Positions 9,517 through 18,037 of a stretch of DNA of 43,034 nucleotides are shown here, one piece after another. The stretch is from Alphaproteobacteria bacterium (GTDB taxonomy: Bacteria; Pseudomonadota; Alphaproteobacteria; Rhodobacterales; Rhodobacteraceae). The position numbers and the translations under genes were made by a program. The stretch lies in the NCBI GenBank assembly GCA_009908505.1, contig JAAAPD010000082.1, positions 1 through 43,034 on the forward strand, written 5' to 3'. Each line of letters starts with the position of its first letter. Position 1 is the stretch's first letter. Below the pieces are notes generated by a model. That model searched no databases and was not told where the DNA came from. It worked only from the letters and a program-made list of their open reading frames with translations.

Positions 9517-9570
9517 CCGGATCGCCTGCGATCCGGATCGCCCCCGACCCGCCCCCCAGGGCGGGGGCGA
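9517..9570. repeat. GC-rich inverted repeats between cysS and cimA
   Basis: The 136-bp gap contains CCGGATCGC (9517-9525) and GCGATCCGG (9528-9536), a perfect 9-bp inverted repeat with a 2-nt centre. It is followed at once by a C-run/G-run inverted repeat around CCCGCCC and GGGCGGG up to about 9570. These could act as a terminator or processing hairpin between cysS and cimA. No T-tract follows on either strand. Confidence 0.45.
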
Positions 9571-9617
9571 TACCGCCCCCACCCTCGGGCCGGGCGCGAT
9601 CCTCTCGTTTGAGCTGG

Positions 9618-11039
9618 TCATAGCAGGCCCTCCAGCTTGGCGGGGTCAAAGCCCGAGCCGGGCACCAACTCAATACCGTCCTTGGACATGCGCACTTCGA
9701 CGCCTGCATCAATGAGGGCGGCTTTCAGGCGGTCGACTTCGGAGAAGTCTTTGGTTTGCATGGCTTGACTTCGTAAATCGATCAGTTTTCGCGTGAGACC
9801 ATTGAGGCTTTCAAGCGCCTCGATGCGACCACCGACAAATCCGAACGAGGCGACGCCCAATTGAGGGTTCTCTTCCAAACCCAAGAGTTCCAATCCGGCC
9901 TCCAACGCCGTGGCATCGCCAATTCTTGCCAAACGATGGAGTTCTGCCAGTGCAGCGGATGTATTCAGATCATCGGTCAATGCGTCCAAGAACTCCTGTG
10001 AAGGTTCAACAGTCTCGGCGTCCAATACAGCTGTCATGGCCCACCACTTCCGCAGCGTCTTCTCCGCCTCTTCCCGCTTCTTCTCGGTCCAGTCCATCGG
10101 CTTGCGGTAATGCGTGGACAGCATCACGAACCGGATCACCTCGCCCGGCACACCCTGATCCAGCAAGTCCCGCACTGTGAAGAAATTGCCCAAGGACTTG
10201 GACATCTTCTTGCCCTCGACCTGCAGCATCTCGTTATGCATCCAGACCCGCGCAAAATCGCCCTCGGGGTGGGCGCATTTCGATTGCGCGATCTCGTTCT
10301 CGTGGTGCGGGAATTGCAGGTCGTTGCCGCCACCGTGGATGTCGAAGGTCTCGCCCAGCAATTCGTAGGACATGGCCGAGCATTCGATATGCCAGCCGGG
10401 CCGCCCGCGGCCCCAGGGGCTGTCCCAGCCCGGCAGCTCGTCATCCGAGGGCTTCCATAGCACGAAATCCATCGGGTTGCGCTTATAGGGCGCGACCTCG
10501 ACCCGCGCGCCGGCGATCATGTCATCGACCGACCGGCCCGACAGCTTTCCATAGTCGTCATAGCTGTCCACGGCGAACAGCACATGGCCCTCGGCCTCGT
10601 AGGCATGGCCCTTCTCGATCAGCCCCTCGATCATGGCGATCATGGCGCCGATCCACTCGGTCGCCCGGGGTTCCTTGGTGGGCCGCAATGCACCAAGCGC
10701 ATCCATGTCCTGATGATACCAGCCGATGGTCTCGTCGGACCGGTCGTGCACCAGCTCTTCCAGCGCGCCCGTCGCGCCCGCCTCTTTGCGGGCCAGTGCG
10801 GTGGCGTTGATCTTGTCGTCCACATCCGTGAAATTGCGGATATAAGTCACGTGGTTCTCGCCATAGACATGCCGTAACAGCCGGTAGAGCACGTCAAACA
10901 CCAGAACAGGCCGCGCATTGCCCAAGTGTGCGCGGTCATAGACCGTCGGACCGCAGACATACATCCGCACGTTCTCGCGGTCCAAAGGCTCGAAAACCTC
11001 CTTGGTCTTCGTCTTGGTGTTATAGAGCTTTATCGTCAC
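9618..11039 (-). CDS. cysS: Cysteine--tRNA ligase
   Basis: Charges tRNA-Cys in the cytoplasm. The 473-residue class Ia synthetase has the HIGH box as HLGN (38-41), zinc ligands including C29 and C220 with HHENE (245-249), and KMSKS at 278-282. The start is GTG at 11039; the reading MTIKLYNTK gives the standard CysRS N-terminus. The DNA for the C-terminal anticodon-binding part (roughly residues 337-467, about 9640-10030) is clearly less GC-rich than the rest. My hand count is 130 of 240 (54%) for 9781-10020 against 83 of 120 (69%) for 10321-10440. No break in the frame is seen. Confidence 0.97.
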   Translation of the reverse strand: MTIKLYNTKTKTKEVFEPLDRENVRMYVCGPTVYDRAHLGNARPVLVFDVLYRLLRHVYGENHVTYIRNFTDVDDKINATALARKEAGATGALEELVHDRSDETIGWYHQDMDALGALRPTKEPRATEWIGAMIAMIEGLIEKGHAYEAEGHVLFAVDSYDDYGKLSGRSVDDMIAGARVEVAPYKRNPMDFVLWKPSDDELPGWDSPWGRGRPGWHIECSAMSYELLGETFDIHGGGNDLQFPHHENEIAQSKCAHPEGDFARVWMHNEMLQVEGKKMSKSLGNFFTVRDLLDQGVPGEVIRFVMLSTHYRKPMDWTEKKREEAEKTLRKWWAMTAVLDAETVEPSQEFLDALTDDLNTSAALAELHRLARIGDATALEAGLELLGLEENPQLGVASFGFVGGRIEALESLNGLTRKLIDLRSQAMQTKDFSEVDRLKAALIDAGVEVRMSKDGIELVPGSGFDPAKLEGLL

Positions 11040-11270
11040 GGAAGCGGCCTCACGCGGTTTTCGCCCGCGGGCTTAGCGACTTTCCGGTTGGATTGAAACG
11101 TGAAAGAGCGGCCCGCGTGACTGGTGTCAGCAGGGAATAATGCAGCAGATGATGCAGATGCTCTTCATGGGCCCAGTCATAACCAGCCGGCATGTCCGGT
11201 GGCAAGCCCTTCTTGCGCGCTCGCCGATTGTCGTTGGCAAGTGGCGCCGGATTGGGCCATGATCGGAACC

Positions 11271-11615
11271 ATGAGCCGCGACCGCGTCAACACCCTGTGC
11301 GCCGCCCTGCCCGGCGCCGAATGGTCCAAGGCCTTCGGGCCGGGCCATGATGTCTGGAAAGTGGGCGGCAAGGTCTTTGCCTCGGCCGGCTTCAGCACGC
11401 CCGGTGTGGCCCTCAAATGCGCCGGCATCGACGAGGCCTTGCACCTGGAGGACCTCTTCGGATGGCCCAAGGCACCCTATTTCCATCGCTCCTGGGTGCT
11501 GGTGCCCTTCGACACGGCAGAGGACGAGCTGGCCCACCGGGTGGCCAAGTCCTATCGCACGGTTCGGGCCGGTCTTACGAAAAAGGCGCAGGCCGCACTG
11601 CCGCCGTTCGAATGA
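11271..11615 (+). CDS. MmcQ/YjbR family protein
   Basis: A 114-residue protein of the MmcQ/YjbR family, a small double-wing fold often annotated as DNA-binding though its function is not established. The N-terminal stretch ending in ALPGAEW and the WKVGGKVFA segment are typical. The frame is open from 11124 and there is another ATG at 11259. I chose 11271 because MSRDRVNTLCAALPG aligns with the family start. Its stop overlaps the next ATG (ATGA), so it is coupled to the downstream alpha/beta hydrolase. Confidence 0.85.
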   Translation: MSRDRVNTLCAALPGAEWSKAFGPGHDVWKVGGKVFASAGFSTPGVALKCAGIDEALHLEDLFGWPKAPYFHRSWVLVPFDTAEDELAHRVAKSYRTVRAGLTKKAQAALPPFE

Positions 11616-12292
11616 GGCCAGTCTATTTCCACGGCATTCCCGGTGCGCACCGCGAGATCGCGTTGGCCGGTGTGATCCCGACCGACCTCGCCCCGGAAAC
11701 GGAGGCCGGGCCAGGCCGCCACCTGGTCGGCTTTTCCCTTGGCGCCCATCGGGCCTTGAAGGCTGCCGCGAGCACGGGCGCCGCACGGCTGGACCTGATC
11801 GCCCCCGGCGCACCGCTGGACCTGGGCGATTTCCTTCCCCGCATGGCGGGCCGCCCGGTCTTCGAGGCGGCCCGCAGGGGGCGCTTGACCCGCTTCACCG
11901 CCATGCAACGGATGATGCTGCGCCTGTTCCCGGCCCTGACCCTGCGCGTCGTCTTTGCCGGATCGGTCCCGGCCGACCTGCGCCTGATCCGGCCGGGACC
12001 GAGCCGCGACATCCTTGTCGAAACCCTGCGCGACAGCTTGCTGGGCGACCCGGCAGGCTACCGGGCGGCAGTCGAGGCCTATGTCCAGCCTTGGGCCGAA
12101 ATCCTGCCCGATGTCACCTGCGCCGTGCGCATCTGGCACGGGCGGGCGGATAACTGGGCCCCTTTCGACATGGCCGAGGCGCTGCGCGACGCATTGCCGG
12201 GGGCGGAGTTGGTCCCGCTTCCCGGTCTCGGCCATTTTTCCGCGCTGGTCGAGGCCCTGCCCCGTATCCTACGGGACACCGGTCAGGCGTAG
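11612..12292 (+). CDS. Alpha/beta hydrolase
   Basis: A 226-residue alpha/beta-hydrolase fold protein. The nucleophile elbow is GFSLG with S42; the likely acid is D180 in HGRADNWAP and the base H208 in GLGHFS. The N-terminal YFHGIPG matches the oxyanion-hole HG motif. The substrate is unknown. The frame opens upstream at 11417, but the ATG at 11612 overlaps the MmcQ stop and begins the recognisable fold. It converges with the VOC gene and their ends overlap by 10 bp. Confidence 0.85.
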   Translation: MRPVYFHGIPGAHREIALAGVIPTDLAPETEAGPGRHLVGFSLGAHRALKAAASTGAARLDLIAPGAPLDLGDFLPRMAGRPVFEAARRGRLTRFTAMQRMMLRLFPALTLRVVFAGSVPADLRLIRPGPSRDILVETLRDSLLGDPAGYRAAVEAYVQPWAEILPDVTCAVRIWHGRADNWAPFDMAEALRDALPGAELVPLPGLGHFSALVEALPRILRDTGQA

Positions 12293-12669
12293 CAGACCAC
12301 CTCGATCTCGAGGCCGTTTTCCTCGTGGAAGTAGAACCGCCGTCCGGGTTCGTAATCCGCGTGGGAATGGGGCTCATATCCCCGCGCCTTCACCGCCCGT
12401 TCGGCCGCGTCGAGGTCATCCACGACCACGCCGATATGGTTCAGCCCGGCACGGGTGCGATAACTGTCATCGGCGTCACGCTGACCTTCGGCCCCCTCTG
12501 GGCCGGCATAAAGCGCCAGGTAGGTCTCGGACTCGCCCACATGGATGGTGTAGCCGTTGTTCTTGGCCGCGCCGTCCCAGCGGGTATGCCAGCCGAAAAG
12601 GGCCTGCAGCATCTCGGCGGTGGCCTTTGGGTCCTTGACGGTGATGTTCACGTGTTCAAGCCGCGCCAT
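12283..12669 (-). CDS. VOC superfamily (glyoxalase/bleomycin-resistance-like) protein
   Basis: A 128-residue single-chain VOC protein made of two beta-alpha-beta-beta-beta units. H6, H78 and E123 stand where VOC metal ligands are expected, so a metal-dependent lyase, isomerase or dioxygenase, or a ligand-binding resistance protein, is likely; the substrate is not readable. An AGGAG ribosome-binding site overlaps the end of the upstream 55-residue ORF, whose stop is 3 bp before this ATG. Both appear to be driven by the SoxR-type promoter at 12881-12911, which suggests a role in defence against redox-active compounds or reactive aldehydes (inference). Confidence 0.9.
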   Translation of the reverse strand: MARLEHVNITVKDPKATAEMLQALFGWHTRWDGAAKNNGYTIHVGESETYLALYAGPEGAEGQRDADDSYRTRAGLNHIGVVVDDLDAAERAVKARGYEPHSHADYEPGRRFYFHEENGLEIEVVCYA

Positions 12670-12672
12670 GAC

Positions 12673-12840
12673 TCAACTCCTCTTTCCGAAACGCGCGAGC
12701 AGCCCTCGCAATAATCCCGACCGCACGGGCCGAGGCGCGCTGTCGAAACAGCCGTAATCGAGGTCACGGCCCCAACCGATCCCGTCCCGTCGCAGGTGCC
12801 GGATCGCGGTGCCGTCAAGGCAATGTCGTGTCGGATTCAT
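12673..12840 (-). CDS. Small basic protein of unknown function, 55 aa
   Basis: An ORF of 55 codons plus stop with a near-ideal ribosome-binding site (AAGGAG, 7 nt before the ATG). I recognise no family. It has 10 arginines and 1 lysine, two cysteines (C7, C31), a WGRDLDYG segment (23-30) and a C-terminal amphipathic-looking stretch LLRGLLARFGKR (43-54). There is no signal peptide. It lies between a SoxR-type promoter and the VOC gene, so it would be the first gene of a SoxR-controlled operon. The tight spacing to the VOC start and strong ribosome-binding site argue that it is translated. Confidence 0.7.
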   Translation of the reverse strand: MNPTRHCLDGTAIRHLRRDGIGWGRDLDYGCFDSAPRPVRSGLLRGLLARFGKRS

Positions 12841-12880
12841 TCGGTTTCTCCTTCCGAACTGGATTTATGCGGACGACTCA

Positions 12881-12911
12881 TGTGTAATTTCTCAAGTCAA
12901 CTTTAGATCAA
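12881..12911 (-). promoter_or_regulatory. SoxR-dependent promoter with 19-bp spacer
   Basis: On the minus strand, -35 TTGATC (12911-12906) and -10 TACACA (12886-12881) are separated by exactly 19 bp, the overlong spacer typical of MerR-family-activated promoters. The spacer region holds the near-palindrome CTAAAGTTGACTTGAG (12906-12891), which matches the E. coli soxS operator CTCAAGTTAACTTGAG at 14 of 16 positions. The AATTA before the -10 is also as in soxS. It points at the 55-residue ORF and VOC gene, and soxR is divergent, so SoxR probably also affects its own expression. Confidence 0.88.
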
Positions 12912-12924
12912 GCGGAGATTTCGT

Positions 12925-13365
12925 ATGGCCAAGGACGGGCTGACCATCGGCGATCTTGCGGACCGGACCGGACTGGCCGTCTCCGCCATCCGGTTCTATG
13001 AGACCCACGGGATCGTGCACCCGGTGCGCAACGCCGGCGGGCACCGGCGCTATGGGCGCCACGACCTGCGACGGCTTAGCTTCGCGATGATCGCCCAAAG
13101 GCTGGGGTTTGCCCTCTCCGAGATCGCCCGCCAGATGGCGGATCTGCCCAGACACAAGGCCCCCTCGAAATACGACTGGACGCGCATTTCCACCGCAATG
13201 CGTGGTGATATTGCGGCGCGCATCGCGGAACTGGAACGCCTGCGCGACCGGCTGGACGGCTGCATCGGCTGTGGCTGCCTGTCGCTGGAGACCTGCGCGC
13301 TCTACAATCCCGGGGACGAACTGGCCGCCCGTGGCCCCGGCCCGGCCAAGCTTCTGGGGGATTGA
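12925..13365 (+). CDS. soxR: Redox-sensitive transcriptional activator SoxR
   Basis: A 146-residue MerR-family regulator. The winged helix-turn-helix is at about 6-75 (LTIGDLADRTGLAVSAIRFYE), followed by the dimerisation helix (about 82-112). The [2Fe-2S] cluster motif C-x2-C-x-C-x5-C is complete at C113, C116, C118 and C124, in the sequence CIGCGCLSLETC, which separates SoxR from other MerR proteins. It activates promoters when its cluster is oxidised by redox-cycling compounds. There is no soxS nearby; as in most non-enteric bacteria it should act directly. The aminotransferase 32 bp downstream on the same strand may be co-transcribed. Confidence 0.95.
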   Translation: MAKDGLTIGDLADRTGLAVSAIRFYETHGIVHPVRNAGGHRRYGRHDLRRLSFAMIAQRLGFALSEIARQMADLPRHKAPSKYDWTRISTAMRGDIAARIAELERLRDRLDGCIGCGCLSLETCALYNPGDELAARGPGPAKLLGD

Positions 13366-13397
13366 CAGTTTCGCCCCCGGCTGGAAGGTCGCATCGC

Positions 13398-14576
13398 ATG
13401 ACACGCACGCTTTCGACCCGCATCACCAACCTGACCCCCGGCGGCTCGGACGGGTGGGAGGTCTTCTATCGCGCTCGCCAGATGGCCGAGTCCGGCGCCG
13501 ACGTGATCGAGTTGACCATCGGCGAACATGACATCCGCACCGCCCCCGACATTCTGGCGGCCATGGATGACGCGGCGCGCGCGGGCCACACTGGCTATGC
13601 CGCCGTGCCGGGCACCCAGGCCCTGCGCGACACTGTCGCCGCACGCATCGCCGCGCGCACCGGCGCGCCGACGACGCGCGACAACATCCTTGTGACGCCG
13701 GGCGGCCAGGCCGCGCTTTACGCCGCGCATCACGCGGTCTGCGACGAGGGCGACCAGGCGCTGTTCATCGACCCCTATTATACCACCTATCCCGGCACGA
13801 TCCGGGGCGTAGGCGCGCAGCCCGTCCCGGTGCTATCCCGCCCCGAGCACGCCTTTCAGCCGCAGCGGGCCGATATCGAGGCCGCCGCGGACGGCGCGAC
13901 CTCGCTTCTCGTCAATACCCCCAACAACCCGACGGGTGCGGTTTATTCGCGCGCAACGCTTGAGGGGATTGCGGCGGCCTGCGATGCCCATGACCTGTGG
14001 CTGATCTCGGACGAGGTCTATGACACCCAGGTCTGGGACGGGGCGCACCTGTCGCCGCGCGCCCTGCCCGGCATGGCCGAGCGCACGCTTGTCGTGGGCT
14101 CGATGTCGAAAAGCCATGCGATGACCGGAAGCCGCGTGGGCTGGGTCTGCGGGCCGGAAGTGGTGATCGACCACATGCTGAACCTGGCCACGCACACGAC
14201 CTATGGCGTGCCCGGCTACATTCAGGATGCCGCGGTTTTCGCGCTGAACCAAGGCAAGGACGCCGAAGAACGTGTCGCCGCCCCGTTCCGCCGCCGCCGG
14301 ACCATCGCCCATGACCTGCTCGCCCGGCAGGAAGTGGTCCGGGCCGCACCGGCGCAGGGGGCGATGTACGTCATGCTGGATATCCGCGCCACGGGGCTGG
14401 GCGGCGTCGATTTCGCCAACCGCCTACTGGACGAGGCCGGGATCGCGGTCATGCCCGGCGACAGTTTCGGCGCGGGCGGCGCGGGCCATGTGCGCGTGGC
14501 GATGACGGTCGCGGACACGGCCTTCGAGGCCGCCATGACGCGGCTGCTGGATTTCGCCGCTTCCGTCCGGCCATAA
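13398..14576 (+). CDS. PLP-dependent aminotransferase, class I/II
   Basis: A 392-residue fold-type I aminotransferase. The PLP lysine is K238 in SMSKSHAMTGSRVGW, with N177 in NTPNNPTG (173-180), D205 in ISDEVY and R246 as phosphate-side ligands. The amino-donor specificity is not evident; the family includes aspartate/aromatic aminotransferases. The frame is open from 13362, but the ATG at 13398 has a GGAAGG ribosome-binding site and gives the normal start. It follows soxR by 32 bp and ends at a GC-rich hairpin shared with the convergent outer-membrane protein gene. Confidence 0.92.
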   Translation: MTRTLSTRITNLTPGGSDGWEVFYRARQMAESGADVIELTIGEHDIRTAPDILAAMDDAARAGHTGYAAVPGTQALRDTVAARIAARTGAPTTRDNILVTPGGQAALYAAHHAVCDEGDQALFIDPYYTTYPGTIRGVGAQPVPVLSRPEHAFQPQRADIEAAADGATSLLVNTPNNPTGAVYSRATLEGIAAACDAHDLWLISDEVYDTQVWDGAHLSPRALPGMAERTLVVGSMSKSHAMTGSRVGWVCGPEVVIDHMLNLATHTTYGVPGYIQDAAVFALNQGKDAEERVAAPFRRRRTIAHDLLARQEVVRAAPAQGAMYVMLDIRATGLGGVDFANRLLDEAGIAVMPGDSFGAGGAGHVRVAMTVADTAFEAAMTRLLDFAASVRP

Positions 14577-14581
14577 CGAAA

Positions 14582-14603
14582 GGGCGGCCCCGCAAGGCCG
14601 CCC
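14582..14603. terminator. Hairpin between aminotransferase and OMP gene
   Basis: GGGCGGCC (14582-14589) and GGCCGCCC (14596-14603) form a perfect 8-bp stem with a 6-nt loop between two convergent genes. On the minus strand it is followed by TTTCGTT, so it probably terminates the OMP transcript and may act on the plus strand too. Confidence 0.7.
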
Positions 14604-14630
14604 CACACTGGTGTCCGATCGGTGGCGCGA

Positions 14631-15239
14631 TCAGAATTCGAAGGCGACGCGCGCGCCGATCGTGGTGGCGTCCACGTCGATGCCGCTGCCCGCGTAATCC
14701 TCGAACCGGTGCTGAAGCACTTCACCGCCCACGCGAAGGGTACCGCCGATGCGGTAGTCCAGGCCGGCGCCGTAGAAATAGCCGGTGTCGCTGTCATCGA
14801 CCGCGCCCGAGGTGGACAGCTGCGCGCCGCCCGCAGTCAGGTAGGGCAAGGCGTTGCCCGCATCATACCCGGCCCGAACCTTGACGCGCGTGACGCTGTC
14901 GACGTCCAGCCCGAGCGTATCCTCGGTCACGTCGAAGCCGGAAATCTCCAACTCGCCGCCCAGCACGATGCTGCCGAAATCGTAGTCATACCCGGCAAAC
15001 GCACCATAGGTCATGCCGGTGGGGCTGTCGTCGAACGCGTCGGTGCCGGTGGCATCGGCATAGCCCAGCGAGCCACCCGCGTAGAAACCGGTCCATTCGC
15101 CGCCCATGGGCGTCGGGGCGGGCGTCATGACGGGAGCCGGGGCCGGCTCAACAGCGGGCTCGGACATGGAACCGGCGATGGCCGGTGTAACGCCGAGCGT
15201 GGTAAGCGCGGCAGTGGTGGCGATGATGGAACGTCGCAT
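14631..15239 (-). CDS. Outer-membrane beta-barrel protein
   Basis: A 202-residue exported protein. A signal peptide covers residues 1-22 (cleavage after AIA), then a Pro/Ala-rich spacer at 28-45, then alternating beta strands rich in Gly, Tyr and Asp beginning WTGFYAGGSLGY (49-60). It ends in phenylalanine (VAFEF), the C-terminal signature recognised by the BAM machinery. It is similar in style to the porin-like OmpA/Omp25-type small barrels of Alphaproteobacteria. The ATG at 15239 has an AGGAG site; the frame upstream to 15317 is not needed. Function beyond a surface or structural role is unknown. Confidence 0.88.
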   Translation of the reverse strand: MRRSIIATTAALTTLGVTPAIAGSMSEPAVEPAPAPVMTPAPTPMGGEWTGFYAGGSLGYADATGTDAFDDSPTGMTYGAFAGYDYDFGSIVLGGELEISGFDVTEDTLGLDVDSVTRVKVRAGYDAGNALPYLTAGGAQLSTSGAVDDSDTGYFYGAGLDYRIGGTLRVGGEVLQHRFEDYAGSGIDVDATTIGARVAFEF

Positions 15240-15456
15240 TGGAAGTCTCCTGTCTCGGTCTCGTGAAATTTGTCGGCACGCCGCAGGGGGACGGCATGCC
15301 CAACACATGGTGTACAACCGGTCAGTAATTCCAGCCCGCTCACCCCGGTGTGAACGGAGTGTGCGCTTCCTTGCCGACCGGGGGGCCGTCTTGGCGCAGG
15401 TTCCCGCCGCCCGGCGATTTTTCCATGAGGTCCAGAAACCGCCGCGGCGCCTGCCC

Positions 15457-16554
15457 TCAGCCGGACGGCGCGCTCAGGGTGCCCCCGCCGACCGCCGCCC
15501 GGACCCCCGTGGTGCCCGGACAGGATGTCGGCAGACCGCGTGCGACACGGACCGCCAGATAGGCGAAGGCCTGCGCCTCGAGCATGTCGCCGTCCAAGCC
15601 CACGGCCTCGACCGGATCGACAGGACAAGCACTGGCCGCCGCGATCATCGCCATCAGGGTGCGGTTGTGCCGGCCGCCACCGGTGACCAGCAGCCGCGAG
15701 GGCGGCACCGGGCATTGATCTACAGCATGCGCGACCGAGGCGGCGACACAGGCGCTCAGCGTAGCGGCGGCATCGGCGTCGGAAAGGTCCTCAACTGCGC
15801 CGACCAATCCATCAAAATTGCTTCTATCCAGAGACTTGGGCGGCATCCTGAAGAAATAGGATGAAGACAGGAATTCGGTCACCACGCTGTCTGCCACCGC
15901 GCCCTGCGCAGCCAGGGCGCCATCTGCGTCGCGGTCCCTGTCCTGGCGTGCCTGCATCATGTCGTTGATCGGCGCATTGGCCGGGCCGGTATCGAAAGCC
16001 AGCAGCGCCCCCTCGACCTCGGGCGCGGATTTCGACGGATCGATCCAAGTCAGGTTGCCGACCCCGCCAAGGTTCAGGACGGCCAGCGGCGCCTCGGCCC
16101 CGATCCAGCGGGCCAGCGCGAAATGATAGAACGGCGCCAGCGGCGCGCCCTCGCCCCCCATCTCGACATCGGTGCTGCGAAAATCCCAGACCACCGGCAC
16201 GCCCAGCACCTCGGTCAGCACCGCGCCATCGCCGACCTGGTGGGTGCCGCACCCGCGTGGCTCGTGCGCAAGGGTCTGGCCGTGAAAGCCCACCAGCGCC
16301 ACCTCGGACAGCCCGGCCAGCGCCTGGGCATGGACGGTTTCGACGATCTCGGCGGCGGCGGCCACGTCCTCGCCCGGCCATTTGCCCAGGGCGGCCCGCA
16401 GCACGGCCCGCTGATCGGGCGAATAGGGAACGAACCGGCTGGGTCCGAAGCCAAGGATCCGGTCGCCATCGGTCTCGATGACCGCCGCATCGACCCCGTC
16501 CAGCGACGTGCCCGACATGGCCCCGGCCACACGCACCGTCCCAGCCTTCAACAT
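15457..16554 (-). CDS. anmK: Anhydro-N-acetylmuramic acid kinase
   Basis: Phosphorylates and opens 1,6-anhydro-N-acetylmuramic acid to MurNAc 6-phosphate in cell-wall recycling. The 365-residue protein has [12 protein letters not shown] (11-22), the GGVGNLTW motif, FDTGPAN and the C-terminal TGGGRHN of the AnmK/ASKHA fold. The start ATG at 16554 has a GAGGAAAAG ribosome-binding site; the longer frame to 16602 is not supported. It diverges from tyrS across 62 bp. The 217 bp between its stop and the OMP start hold no gene that I can support. Confidence 0.95.
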   Translation of the reverse strand: MLKAGTVRVAGAMSGTSLDGVDAAVIETDGDRILGFGPSRFVPYSPDQRAVLRAALGKWPGEDVAAAAEIVETVHAQALAGLSEVALVGFHGQTLAHEPRGCGTHQVGDGAVLTEVLGVPVVWDFRSTDVEMGGEGAPLAPFYHFALARWIGAEAPLAVLNLGGVGNLTWIDPSKSAPEVEGALLAFDTGPANAPINDMMQARQDRDRDADGALAAQGAVADSVVTEFLSSSYFFRMPPKSLDRSNFDGLVGAVEDLSDADAAATLSACVAASVAHAVDQCPVPPSRLLVTGGGRHNRTLMAMIAAASACPVDPVEAVGLDGDMLEAQAFAYLAVRVARGLPTSCPGTTGVRAAVGGGTLSAPSG

Positions 16555-16616
16555 CCGCTTTTCCTCTGCCGCCTCGCGTCCTATAGAGTGCGCCGAACGC
16601 AACGCGGGGACAAGAC

Positions 16617-17867
16617 ATGACCTACCATCCCAAGTCCGATTTCATGGCCACGATCATGGAGCGCGGCTTTCTGGCCGATTGCACGGATTACCAGGGCTTG
16701 GACGAGGCGCTGAGCAGGGGGATGGTCACCGCCTATATCGGCTATGACGCGACGGCCAGGTCGCTACATGTGGGGCATCTTTTGAACGTCATGCTGCTGC
16801 GCTGGTTTCAGAAGACCGGGCACAAGCCGATCACCCTCATGGGCGGCGGCACGACCAAGGTGGGCGACCCGTCCTTCCGCGCCGATGAACGGCCGCTTCT
16901 GACCCCGGCGCAGATCGACGACAACATCGCCGGGATGCAGCAGGTGTTCGACCGCTACCTGTCCTATGGCGAGGATGGCAACGGCGCCTTGATGCGCAAC
17001 AACGCCGAATGGCTGGACGGACTCAATTACCTCGACTTCCTGCGCGATATCGGACGGCATTTCAGCGTCAACCGCATGCTGTCCTTTGAATCGGTCAAGT
17101 CGCGGCTGGACCGCGAACAGAGCCTGTCCTTCCTGGAATTCAATTACATGATCCTGCAGGCCTACGACTTCCTGGAACTGCACCGCCGCTATGGCTGCCT
17201 GTTGCAGATGGGCGGGTCGGACCAGTGGGGCAATATTGTCAACGGTATCGACCTGACCCGCCGGGTGCTGGACGAGGAAATCTACGGGCTGACCACGCCG
17301 CTTCTGACCACGTCCGACGGCAAGAAGATGGGCAAGTCGGCCGGGGGCGCCGTGTGGCTGGCATCAGAGATGCTGTCGGCCTACGAGTTCTGGCAGTTCT
17401 GGCGCAACACCACAGATGCGGATACCGGCCGGTTCCTGAAGCTTTACACCGAATTGCCGGTCGACGAATGCGACCGGCTGGGGGCTCTCGGCGGGTCCGA
17501 GATCAACGAGGCCAAGATTATCCTGGCCAACGAGGTAACGGCGCTGCTGCACGGGGCCGAGGCCGCCCGCGCCGCCGAAGCGACCGCGCGCGAGGTCTTC
17601 GAAAAGGGCGGCGCGGGGGGCGATCTGCCCACCCTGACGCTGGGCGCGGACGAGATCGGCGAAGGGATTTCCGTGGTGCAGCTGATCGTGCGCTCGGGGT
17701 TGGCCGCATCGGGCAAGGAGGCCAAGCGCCTGATTGCCGATAACGGGGCCAAGCTGGACGATGCACCGCTGAGCGATGCGGGCCGGATGATCACCGCCGC
17801 CGACCTGGCCAGCCCGATCAAGCTGTCGGCGGGCAAGAAACGGCACGCGATGGTCGAACTGGGCTAG
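16617..17867 (+). CDS. tyrS: Tyrosine--tRNA ligase
   Basis: Charges tRNA-Tyr. The 416-residue class Ic enzyme has the HIGH box as HVGH (51-54), the tyrosine-binding YMILQAYDF (about 177-185) and [10 protein letters not shown] (197-206), and the KMSKS loop as KMGKS (237-241). An S4 RNA-binding domain fills residues about 350-412. A TATAGA -10 candidate at 16582-16587 lies 30 bp upstream. No T-box leader is present. Its last bases overlap a small ORF on the other strand. Confidence 0.97.
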   Translation: MTYHPKSDFMATIMERGFLADCTDYQGLDEALSRGMVTAYIGYDATARSLHVGHLLNVMLLRWFQKTGHKPITLMGGGTTKVGDPSFRADERPLLTPAQIDDNIAGMQQVFDRYLSYGEDGNGALMRNNAEWLDGLNYLDFLRDIGRHFSVNRMLSFESVKSRLDREQSLSFLEFNYMILQAYDFLELHRRYGCLLQMGGSDQWGNIVNGIDLTRRVLDEEIYGLTTPLLTTSDGKKMGKSAGGAVWLASEMLSAYEFWQFWRNTTDADTGRFLKLYTELPVDECDRLGALGGSEINEAKIILANEVTALLHGAEAARAAEATAREVFEKGGAGGDLPTLTLGADEIGEGISVVQLIVRSGLAASGKEAKRLIADNGAKLDDAPLSDAGRMITAADLASPIKLSAGKKRHAMVELG

Positions 17868-17992
17868 AACACGGCCCACTCCAGCAGGGCGAGCAGCGCG
17901 CCACCGGCCAGCGCACAGGCCGCCGCCACCAGGGCCGCTCCAAGCGGCGTCGGGCGCGGCGGGGGGATCGCGACTCCATAGACCTTTGCCAT
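17864..17992 (-). CDS. Putative single-pass membrane peptide, 42 aa
   Basis: A 42-residue ORF with a short Pro-rich N-terminus (residues 9-16) and one clear transmembrane helix (about 17-37, Ala/Leu-rich), ending EWAVF. Its stop overlaps the tyrS stop region by 4 bp and its start is 45 bp from the divergent GNAT gene. The ribosome-binding site is weak. I recognise no family. The membrane-helix composition could arise by chance in GC-rich DNA, hence moderate confidence. Confidence 0.45.
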   Translation of the reverse strand: MAKVYGVAIPPPRPTPLGAALVAAACALAGGALLALLEWAVF

Positions 17993-18037
17993 GGCACCAT
18001 TAACCCCGCCTTAGGTTTCCATCGGCTTAACGGGGCA

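Noticed and set aside
11140..11262. 40-codon plus-strand ORF (with an AGGGA site) ahead of the MmcQ gene
   Set aside because: Met-rich, atypical composition and no recognisable feature; could be a leader peptide, but ribosome-binding site plus length alone are not enough.
15240..15456. 217-bp gap between the OMP and anmK genes as a possible extra gene or RNA
   Set aside because: The longest minus-strand ORF with an ATG is 28 codons; no hairpin-rich or conserved element is seen beyond the OMP promoter region.
16555..16616. T-box or tRNA-like leader upstream of tyrS
   Set aside because: The gap is only 62 bp and shows just a -10 and ribosome-binding site; T-boxes are not expected in this group.
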